The notes under the pieces were generated by a model. It was not told the DNA's origin. It did no database searches and saw only the letters and a program-made list of their open reading frames with translations. The position numbers and the translations under genes are program-made. Positions 1 through 5,210 of a stretch of DNA of 7,060 nt are shown here, one piece after another. The stretch is from Phycisphaeraceae bacterium (GTDB lineage: Bacteria; Planctomycetota; Phycisphaerae; Phycisphaerales; Phycisphaeraceae), in contig JAJDCT010000442.1 in NCBI GenBank assembly GCA_029260695.1, forward strand, positions 1 to 7,060. The letters are read 5' to 3'. Position 1 is the stretch's first letter, and every line of letters begins with the position of its first letter.

Positions 1-356
1 ACCGCCCAGCCGATCATCGCCGGGATCACCACCAGCACCGGTGCCAGACAAAACAGGATCCGGTCCACATGCGGCGGCGTGTAGTCTTCCTTCACCAGAA
101 GCTTGATCCCGTCCGCCAACGCCTGGCCCAGACCAAAGAAAAACTTGTTGTTCATGAACCCCAGTTTCAGGCCCCGCCAGATGTTGTCCTGGCCGAACGA
201 GAAGTTGGTCCGGTTGGGCCCGATCCGGTCCTGCGTCCACGCCGCAACCTTCCGCTCAAGGAAGTTCAGGTAAGCACAAGCCCCAAGGATCATGTGCGAG
301 ACAACAGCGATCAGGACCAAACTGACGAAGAACTGTGCGGAGAACGGGGTGAACAT
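1..356 (-). CDS. nuoH: NADH-quinone oxidoreductase subunit H (NuoH), N-terminal part, cut by the window edge
   Basis: Reading the minus strand from the ATG at 356-354 gives 118 open codons that run off the left edge. NuoH is the membrane subunit of respiratory complex I that joins the peripheral arm to the proton-pumping arm and helps form the quinone site. The sequence shows a first transmembrane helix (about residues 9-30), the family signature NFLERKVAAWTQDRIGPNR (31-49), then GLGQALADGIKLLVKEDYTP (75-94) and the start of a second helix (about 100-118). Compared with E. coli NuoH, which passes from GPNR almost directly to the LQLVADMIK segment, about 22-24 residues are inserted at 50-74 (TNFSFGQDNIW...FMNNKFF). 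The ATG is followed at once by a hydrophobic helix as expected for NuoH; no strong ribosome binding site is visible, only a purine-rich AGCAGAAGCAG upstream. It is divergent from the signal peptidase gene. The other nuo genes would lie to the left, but none is visible. Confidence 0.95.
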   Translation of the reverse strand, partial: MFTPFSAQFFVSLVLIAVVSHMILGACAYLNFLERKVAAWTQDRIGPNRTNFSFGQDNIWRGLKLGFMNNKFFFGLGQALADGIKLLVKEDYTPPHVDRILFCLAPVLVVIPAMIGWA

Positions 357-533
357 GGGTCTGCTTCTGCTCGTAAGTGTCCGTAGCGTGAACGCCCGTC
401 GTGGCCAGGGGTATCCCGTTGGGCTGGTCCGGGCTACCCGGGGGCGTCCGTGTCCGGGTCCAACGTCGGCAACACCCGACCGTTGCCGTTACAATCCGCC
501 GACCTGCCACCCGGGCCGGTCCCGGCGGATCGA

Positions 534-2222
534 ATGGCGAACCGCCGATTCAGCACAAAGAGTAGGGCCAGCCCACCCGTGAAGCAAACCACCACTGAGC
601 ATCGCCAACCGCAGGCCGACGAGACGATCAAAGAGACTTTCGAGTCCATCGTCATCGCCTTCATTCTCGCCTTCGTCTTCCGGGCCTACGTCGTCGAAGC
701 CTTCGTCATCCCCACCGGGTCCATGGCCCCGACCCTCCTGGGTGCGCACTACCGCGCCGACTGCGACCAGTGTGGCTACCGGTTCAAGATCAACTTCAAC
801 CCCGATGCCAGTGACAAGTGGAGCCAGGGCGCCGACTGCCCCATGTGCCGCAACGATATCGATATGGAGCAAAACGCCGCCCCCCTGCCAGGCGACCGGA
901 TACTCGTCCACAAATACATCTACACACTCAGCGAGCCCAGACGCTGGGACGTGGTGGTCTTCAAAGCCCCACACATGCCCAATACTAACTTCATCAAACG
1001 CCTCGTGGGGCTGCCCAACGAATCGGTACGGCTCCTGGACGGCAACGTCTACACCCAACCCGAGGGCGCAACCAACTGGAACATCGCACGCAAAAGCGAC
1101 AAACCCAAGGTCCAGCGGGCCGTCTGGCAACCCATCTACCACAGCCAGTACATCCCCCGTGACTCAGGCGGCTTCAAGGGCCCTGGCGAACGCAGCGGCG
1201 CTAACCGCTGGTCTACGCCCTGGATAGCCCAATCAGGCGACTGGGACATCGACGGGCGACGCAGCTACGAATACAAAGGCGGGGACGCCGGGCAGATCAC
1301 TTTTAACTTCCAGCCCGGCAGCCACTTCAACCTCCCCAGCGTCTACCCATACAACCAGTACGACCGCTCCACCTTCAGCGACCGCATCGAGGACATACGC
1401 CTGGCCGTGTCCCTGCAGCCGCAGACCGACAGCAACTCAGTCACCCTCTCGACACAGACCCGGCTCACTGGCGAAACGCAGACCGTCACCGCCACCGTCA
1501 ACGCCGACGGCACCATCACCCTCACCGCGAACGACCCGCTCACCGGCCAACCGCTCGAACTCATGACCCGCAAGGTCGCCGCCCTAAAGACCGGCCAAAC
1601 CACGCCCATCGAATTCTGGGCCGTTGACCAGGAACTCAGCGTCTGGGTGAACGGCAAACGCGTACTGCGGTACCTCTACGCAGACGATCTGACCTCCGAG
1701 CAACTCATCAACCGCCCCCAACCGCTTCGCATACCCCGCATCTCCATCAAGGTCTCCGGCGGCCCCGCCACTCTCCACCGTGTCGAACTGGACCGCGACC
1801 TCTACTACGACTCCAGCAACCGCCCCCGTCCCGAATACTTCGCACGCGGCGGGATGGTACGCGACGCACAAGGCAACGTCCTCGCCAACAGCATCCGCCC
1901 CATGCGGATTCACGACAACGAATTCTTCTGCATCGGCGACAACAACCCACTCAGCGACGACGGGCGGTATTGGAGCCCCTACCCTCAGACCATCTCCTAC
2001 CCTCCCAGCGCCTCTGATCACAAGTACGTCAACGCCGATGCGCTCTGGGTACGCCAGCGATATTTTGATCGAGAGGTCGAAGACTTTTCTCGAGACGGCA
2101 TCGTCCCCGCCAAACTCATGATGGGCCGAGCCTTTTTCGTCTACTTCCCAGCCCCATTTTCGCTGAACCAATCAGGCATGCGGATCATCCCCAACTTCGA
2201 CGACATGCGCTTCATCCACTAG
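534..2222 (+). CDS. lepB: Signal peptidase I with zinc-ribbon-like and large beta-rich insertions
   Basis: Membrane serine protease (Ser/Lys dyad) that cleaves signal peptides from exported proteins. Numbered from the ATG at 534 (562 residues): one transmembrane segment at about 37-54; box B IPTGSMAPTLLG at 59-70 with catalytic Ser63; GDRILVHKYIY at 120-130; RRWDVVVFKAP at 136-146; box D FIKRLVGLPNE at 153-163 with catalytic Lys155; box E GDNNPLSDDGRYW at 468-480; and a C-terminal GRAFFVYFPAPF segment near 531-542. Two insertions enlarge it well beyond the usual 200-320 residues. At 77-105 a CDQC-x21-CPMC pattern (Cys77, 80, 102, 105) looks like a zinc ribbon. About residues 177-452 are a beta-rich domain with PIEFWAVDQELSVWVNGKRV (358-377), reminiscent of concanavalin A/LamG-like folds. 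The start is uncertain. The frame is open from GTG 450, and GTG 579 is also possible; codons such as TTA, AGT and AGG before 579 are unlike the rest of the gene, so 579 is a real alternative. No good Shine-Dalgarno sequence supports any of the three starts. Confidence 0.93.
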   Translation: MANRRFSTKSRASPPVKQTTTEHRQPQADETIKETFESIVIAFILAFVFRAYVVEAFVIPTGSMAPTLLGAHYRADCDQCGYRFKINFNPDASDKWSQGADCPMCRNDIDMEQNAAPLPGDRILVHKYIYTLSEPRRWDVVVFKAPHMPNTNFIKRLVGLPNESVRLLDGNVYTQPEGATNWNIARKSDKPKVQRAVWQPIYHSQYIPRDSGGFKGPGERSGANRWSTPWIAQSGDWDIDGRRSYEYKGGDAGQITFNFQPGSHFNLPSVYPYNQYDRSTFSDRIEDIRLAVSLQPQTDSNSVTLSTQTRLTGETQTVTATVNADGTITLTANDPLTGQPLELMTRKVAALKTGQTTPIEFWAVDQELSVWVNGKRVLRYLYADDLTSEQLINRPQPLRIPRISIKVSGGPATLHRVELDRDLYYDSSNRPRPEYFARGGMVRDAQGNVLANSIRPMRIHDNEFFCIGDNNPLSDDGRYWSPYPQTISYPPSASDHKYVNADALWVRQRYFDREVEDFSRDGIVPAKLMMGRAFFVYFPAPFSLNQSGMRIIPNFDDMRFIH

Positions 2223-2232
2223 CCCAGCCGGT

Positions 2233-2282
2233 CGTCTAAAGCCCATAAAGGCGATACTTTAAGACGCTTTAGACGTGCTTTT
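2233..2282 (+). terminator. Nested inverted repeat after lepB, probable terminator or 3' hairpin
   Basis: A perfect 10-base inverted repeat, CGTCTAAAGC (2233-2242) and GCTTTAGACG (2266-2275), begins 11 bases after the lepB stop. It encloses a second small stem, TAAAG (2246-2250) with CTTTA (2257-2261) around a 6-base loop. Only four T residues follow (2279-2282), so this is a weak candidate for an intrinsic terminator. The loop also carries CTTTAAGAC (2257-2265), which can pair with GTCTAAAG (2234-2241) with one bulge, as an alternative to the outer stem. Confidence 0.5.
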
Positions 2283-2288
2283 CCACAA
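2279..2288 (+). repeat. DnaA-box-like 10-mer TTTTCCACAA, copy 1
   Basis: TTTTCCACA differs by one base from the E. coli DnaA box TTATCCACA and fits the relaxed form TTWTNCACA. An identical 10-mer lies 222 bases downstream in the same orientation. This copy overlaps the T run after the lepB hairpin. DnaA binding is an inference. Confidence 0.35.
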
Positions 2289-2450
2289 TAGCGACAATAA
2301 GATGGAAGTGTTTGATAGGCTCGGGGGACGCCAAACCGCCCTATACCGCTAGTAAACTACTTAGATTGAGCTAAATGCTTGCGTGCATTGATATAACACG
2401 TTCATCCATTTGATGTGAATATACAAAACACCTTACTTTTCAGATTACTC

Positions 2451-2466
2451 CTAACCCGTGTTAGCC
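2451..2466 (+). promoter_or_regulatory. Possible operator: CTAAC-CCGT-GTTAG hairpin with GTGTTAGCC
   Basis: A 5-base inverted repeat, CTAAC and GTTAG, with a 4-base spacer. Its right part, GTGTTAGCC (2458-2466), recurs exactly at 3292-3300 just before the histidine kinase gene, where a GCTAAC also lies upstream. The shared word and dyad suggest a common binding site. It is short, and chance is not excluded. Confidence 0.25.
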
Positions 2467-2500
2467 TGGGCACAGGGGCAGATTCGATATAACCCACATG

Positions 2501-2510
2501 TTTTCCACAA
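2501..2510 (+). repeat. DnaA-box-like 10-mer TTTTCCACAA, copy 2
   Basis: Exact repeat of the 10-mer at 2279-2288, on the other side of the AT-rich core. A weaker match lies between them on the minus strand: TGTGAATAT at 2414-2422 reads ATATTCACA in reverse, one mismatch from TTATNCACA. No further close match was noticed in the gap. Confidence 0.35.
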
Positions 2511-2579
2511 ACAACAGCCCGGAGATGTGGCCTCCCGACTCCCGTGCCCCGCATTCCCTCCTCCAGCAAGCCGCTGGAT

Positions 2580-2608
2580 TTGGGCTCCGCCTCAACCGCC
2601 TCTATGAT
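2580..2608 (+). promoter_or_regulatory. Predicted sigma-70-type promoter of ilvN
   Basis: A -35-like TTGGGC (2580-2585) is separated by exactly 17 bases from a -10 element TATGAT (2603-2608), five of six matches to TATAAT. Transcription would start about 7-9 bases further on, at 2615-2617, which is at the A of the ilvN ATG (2617). The mRNA would therefore be leaderless or nearly so, which fits the absence of a Shine-Dalgarno sequence. Confidence 0.55.
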
Positions 2609-2616
2609 GCCGTGTT

Positions 2617-3225
2617 ATGAGTAACGCCTCCCCCATCATGCGCAACGTCATCGCCGCCCTGGTCACCAACGAGCCAGGCGTCCTCGCCCAAGTCGCCGGC
2701 ATGTTCGCAGCCCGCGGCTTCAACATCGACTCACTGGTCGTCGGCCGCACCGAGAACCCCGAACTCTCACGCATGACCATCGTCGTCAACGGCGACGCCG
2801 CCGTACTCGAACAGGTCCGCAAACAACTGCAAAAGCTCGTCCCCGTGGTCAAGGTCGTCGACTACTCGGAAGTCGACTTCGTCGAACGCGATCTCATGCT
2901 CCTGCAGGTCACCACCGCCGGCAAAGAGCCCGGAGGCCGCCACCACCGCAACGAGCTGATCGAGCTCGCCAAGGTCTTCCGCGCAAAGGTTGTAGATGTC
3001 AGCGAAGACCAGTTGATGATCGAGCTGTCAGGCTCCGAAGACAAGGTCGAGGCTTTCGCAGAGTTGGCCCGGCCCTACGGGATCGTCGAACTGGCACGGA
3101 CCGGTGTGATCGCGATGCCCCGAGGCAACTCCCGCCGACGCCCAGGCCTCAACCGTGGGCGAACCGTCGCCGCAGACATACAAAATGACTCGGGCATCGA
3201 CATCAGCGACCTGCCGCCCGGTTGA
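2617..3225 (+). CDS. ilvN: Acetolactate synthase small (regulatory) subunit
   Basis: Regulatory subunit of acetohydroxyacid synthase, which catalyses the first common step of valine, leucine and isoleucine synthesis in the cytoplasm. It stimulates the catalytic subunit IlvB and carries the valine feedback site. The 202-residue product has an N-terminal ACT domain (about 8-80) with TNEPGVLAQVAGMFAARGFN (17-36), matching the conserved N-E-x-G-x-L...RG-[FY]-N-I segment of the valine-binding region. Next come the DLMLLQVTT strand and a second ACT-like domain (about 92-165), ending in the family-typical ARTGVIAMPRG (160-170). It is longer than E. coli IlvH (163 residues) because of a basic then acidic tail of about 32 residues (171-202). 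The ATG at 2617 is chosen because the family alignment starts a few residues later and a -10 element lies 8 bases upstream. No ilvB or ilvC is adjacent: lepB lies upstream and a kinase downstream, so the subunits are probably encoded apart. Confidence 0.95.
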   Translation: MSNASPIMRNVIAALVTNEPGVLAQVAGMFAARGFNIDSLVVGRTENPELSRMTIVVNGDAAVLEQVRKQLQKLVPVVKVVDYSEVDFVERDLMLLQVTTAGKEPGGRHHRNELIELAKVFRAKVVDVSEDQLMIELSGSEDKVEAFAELARPYGIVELARTGVIAMPRGNSRRRPGLNRGRTVAADIQNDSGIDISDLPPG

Positions 3226-3256
3226 TGCATACTTAACTTCCACTCCGACCAAGAGT

Positions 3257-3300
3257 GCTAACCGCCCACCCTCTAGTAACGCTGGCCCCGGGTGTTAGCC
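3257..3300 (+). promoter_or_regulatory. Dyad between ilvN and the kinase gene: possible operator or ilvN 3' hairpin
   Basis: GCTAAC (3257-3262) pairs with GTTAGC (3294-3299), and the stem can be extended inside by ACCC (3268-3271) with GGGT (3290-3293) after a bulge. The right arm includes GTGTTAGCC (3292-3300), which is also present upstream of ilvN. No T run follows, so intrinsic termination of ilvN is poorly supported. The element ends three bases before the proposed -10 of the kinase gene, where a bound regulator could block RNA polymerase. Confidence 0.25.
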
Positions 3301-3302
3301 GT

Positions 3303-3308
3303 TAGAAT
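3303..3308 (+). promoter_or_regulatory. Possible -10 element of the histidine kinase gene
   Basis: TAGAAT (five of six matches to TATAAT) ends six bases before the ATG at 3315, which would place the start of transcription on the ATG itself, as predicted for ilvN. No convincing -35 is seen at 16-18 bases (CGCTGG or neighbours), so the call rests on the -10 and its position. Confidence 0.35.
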
Positions 3309-3314
3309 ACGCCC

Positions 3315-4982
3315 ATGCCCAAGCGTCTAAGGATCAGCCTCGCCAGCAAGTGCCAGTTGATGTTTGGCGCGGCTGTGGTCTTGATCCTCACCGCCGCCTT
3401 GGCGGTTGTGGCGCTGCGTATGCAGGCCCTGGTCCAGCGGGGCCCAAACCAGCGGGCGCAGGACTTCGCACAGTGGTGGCTCGCGGACGAAATAAAGTTC
3501 GGCGGCGAGCTCAACGAGATCCAACAGGACGCAGGCGGCCTCCCCCCCGGGGTCTCCAAAGCCGTGTCGCTGATCTCCAAAGACCGCTTCGATCACCAGG
3601 CGGAGACAGACCCTTTCTTCGCCCAAGCCGTCGAGTTGTTCCAGACCCGCCCCGCTAGCTGGGAGCTGTTCACACCCGATCAGGACGCACAGAAGCAGAC
3701 CTACTACCGCTACGCCCGCGCCATCCGAAAGTCAGACCTGGCCCGAGTGCAAGGAGGCCTCGCCGGCGGATTCAAACCCGCGGTCGGCACTTCTGCCCTC
3801 ACCGACCCACTGGAAATGGTCCTGCTGATCCACCTCCGCGATGAAGACGCACCCAAGCAGCGAACCCTCAACATCATCTACCTCGTCACCGCCGGGCTGA
3901 TCTCTGGCCTGCTCGCCATCGCGACCTTCTGGTTCATCACCACACGTATCATCCTCTCACCGGTCAGACTCCTGCACGGCTACGCCGCCAAGGTCTCTCA
4001 GGGCGACATGAACATACGCTCGGACATCAACACCGGCGACGAGTTCCAGAACCTCTCGGACATGTTCAACACCATGCTCGAAAACCTCAAGAGCAACCAG
4101 GACCAGCTCAGCTCCATCAACAAGAGCCTGGACCTCAAGCTCGGCGAGCTGGCCGAATCTAACGTCGCGCTCTACGAAGCTAACAAGATCAAAGGCGAAT
4201 TCCTTGCCAACGTCTCACACGAGCTGCGGACCCCCCTAAACTCGATCATCGGGTTCGCAGAAGTCCTAGGCGAAGCCCTGGCCGGCCGGGACGACCCCAA
4301 AGACGAAAAACGCCGCCGCTACGCCGCCAATATCATCACCTCAAGCCGCCGCCTCCTGGACCTGATTAACGACCTGCTCGACCTCGCCAAGATCGAAGCC
4401 GGACGCATGGAGCTGCGCGTCGGCCCGGCCAGCATCTCTGACACCCTCGAAGGCCTGCTCAACCTCATCAAACCCCTCGCCGAAAAACACGGCATCACGC
4501 TCAAGCAAAAGCACCAGCCCAACCTCCCGACCGTGCATACCGACGCCGGCAAGCTCCAACAGATCCTCTTTAACTTCCTCGCAAACGCCGTCAAATTCAC
4601 CCCGCCGCAAGGCACCGTCTCCGTCGAAGCGCACCTCACCCACAACCCCAATGCGGGCGTACCGTCCGACGGAACAGACCCAACCCACATCCGTATCAGT
4701 GTTCACGACTCCGGGCCCGGCATCCCCGACGAAGACCAGAAGCGCATCTTCGAGAAGTTCGTCCAACTCGACCCCGGCGTCACCAAAGAACACGGCGGCA
4801 CCGGCCTGGGACTCACCATCAGCCTGGAACTCGCAGACCTCCTGCAAGGCGAGATCACTCTCGACAGCTCACCGGGCAAAGGCGCGACATTCAACCTGAC
4901 CATCCCTTTAACTCTGACCGAACCCACCACCCAGTTGATGCCCCAAGCCGCATCAAGCAGCAACCCCCGCACACCCAGATAA
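3315..4982 (+). CDS. Membrane HAMP sensor histidine kinase with Tll0287-like (DUF3365-like) sensor region
   Basis: Two-component sensor kinase of 555 residues in the inner membrane; ligand and partner are not identifiable. Order: transmembrane helix 1 (about 17-36), extracytoplasmic sensor (about 37-185), transmembrane helix 2 (about 186-209), HAMP linker (about 210-264, with LSPVRLLHGYAAKVSQGDMN), coiled coil (about 262-293), HisKA domain with H-box SHELRTPLN (phospho-acceptor His302), then HATPase_c with N-box FNFLANAVKFTP (Asn420, Asn424), G1 DSGPGIP (465-471), F-box IFEKFVQ (478-484) and G2 GGTGLGL (494-500). All catalytic boxes are intact, so it should be active. The sensor segment ISKDRFDHQAETDPFFAQAV followed by WELFT...YYRYARAI resembles Tll0287-like sensors, but no cysteine and no CxxCH follows the YYRYARAI strand. 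A Ser/Pro/Thr-rich tail ends the protein. No response regulator is adjacent in the window, so it is an orphan here. The ATG is chosen because the first helix follows at the usual distance and a -10-like TAGAAT lies just upstream. Confidence 0.92.
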   Translation: MPKRLRISLASKCQLMFGAAVVLILTAALAVVALRMQALVQRGPNQRAQDFAQWWLADEIKFGGELNEIQQDAGGLPPGVSKAVSLISKDRFDHQAETDPFFAQAVELFQTRPASWELFTPDQDAQKQTYYRYARAIRKSDLARVQGGLAGGFKPAVGTSALTDPLEMVLLIHLRDEDAPKQRTLNIIYLVTAGLISGLLAIATFWFITTRIILSPVRLLHGYAAKVSQGDMNIRSDINTGDEFQNLSDMFNTMLENLKSNQDQLSSINKSLDLKLGELAESNVALYEANKIKGEFLANVSHELRTPLNSIIGFAEVLGEALAGRDDPKDEKRRRYAANIITSSRRLLDLINDLLDLAKIEAGRMELRVGPASISDTLEGLLNLIKPLAEKHGITLKQKHQPNLPTVHTDAGKLQQILFNFLANAVKFTPPQGTVSVEAHLTHNPNAGVPSDGTDPTHIRISVHDSGPGIPDEDQKRIFEKFVQLDPGVTKEHGGTGLGLTISLELADLLQGEITLDSSPGKGATFNLTIPLTLTEPTTQLMPQAASSSNPRTPR

Positions 4983-5029
4983 ATTCAGGACACTTTTGAT
5001 TCAGGCATAGCACCTCCACCACAGGTAGC

Positions 5030-5047
5030 GACGCGACTTGTCGCGTC
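5030..5047. terminator. Compact hairpin after the histidine kinase gene
   Basis: Perfect inverted repeat GACGCGA-CTTG-TCGCGTC, a seven-base GC-rich stem with a tetraloop, lies 48 bases after the kinase stop in the convergent gap. No T run follows on either strand, so it may be an RNA-stabilising hairpin or a factor-assisted terminator rather than a classic intrinsic one. Confidence 0.4.
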
Positions 5048-5144
5048 TCCAGCCGTAAGATCGTTACCAGACTTCTATCTGAAACGCTACCACCGAAGTA
5101 AAACTATTCCAGAAATGACTTGGGAGGAGCTCCAACTCCCTCAA

Positions 5145-5178
5145 ACCCCACCGATACCGCTGCGGTCTTCCGTGGGGT
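5145..5178 (-). terminator. Branched hairpin downstream of the TPR gene
   Basis: ACCCCAC (5145-5151) pairs with GTGGGGT (5172-5178), and an inner stem ACCG-CTG-CGGT lies at 5156-5166. Read on the minus strand it begins 33 bases after the TPR stop codon and is followed by TTTGAGGG, a short T run. It is a reasonable but weak terminator for the TPR gene. The convergent kinase transcript would also meet it. Confidence 0.45.
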
Positions 5179-5210
5179 CAAGATAGATTAATTCGACGCC
5201 CCCACACCTG

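Larger units (their letters stand above)
2223..2616. other. 394-base non-coding region between lepB and ilvN with an AT-rich core
   Basis: No credible gene is present on either strand. In order it holds the post-lepB inverted repeat, a DnaA-box-like TTTTCCACAA (2279-2288), a small palindrome TAGT-AA-ACTA (2350-2359), an AT-rich core at about 2340-2450 that stands out from the GC-rich surroundings, and two copies of GATATAAC (2390-2397 and 2486-2493). Also present are the hairpin CTAAC-CCGT-GTTAG (2451-2464), a second TTTTCCACAA (2501-2510), a pyrimidine-rich stretch (about 2531-2567) and the ilvN promoter. It is the longest gap in the window and unusually dense in repeated words. It could be a regulatory region or an origin-like region; the sequence alone does not decide. 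Confidence 0.6.

Noticed and set aside
69..386. Open frame of 105 codons on the plus strand at the left edge
   Set aside because: It overlaps the well-conserved NuoH coding sequence on the minus strand and has no recognisable features.
489..1142. Open frame of 217 codons on the minus strand inside lepB
   Set aside because: It is antisense to the conserved catalytic boxes of signal peptidase, has a low-complexity Val/Gly/Asp-rich composition typical of the reverse frame of a GC-rich gene, and shows no recognisable domain.
1584..2171. Open frame of 195 codons on the minus strand inside lepB
   Set aside because: It is antisense to box E and the C-terminal signal peptidase segment, and its Val/Gly/Ala/Asp-rich composition is that of a shadow frame.
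2392..2397. TATAAC as a -10 element for an upstream ilvN promoter
   Set aside because: No -35 lies at 16-18 bases; the nearest TTGAGC (2366-2371) leaves a 20-base spacer. The TATGAT promoter at 2603-2608 is better. The copy at 2488-2493 likewise lacks a -35.
2481..2616. Branched-chain amino acid leader peptide or attenuator before ilvN
   Set aside because: No short frame with a run of Val, Leu or Ile codons and no terminator hairpin with a T run was seen, and the predicted transcript begins at the start codon.
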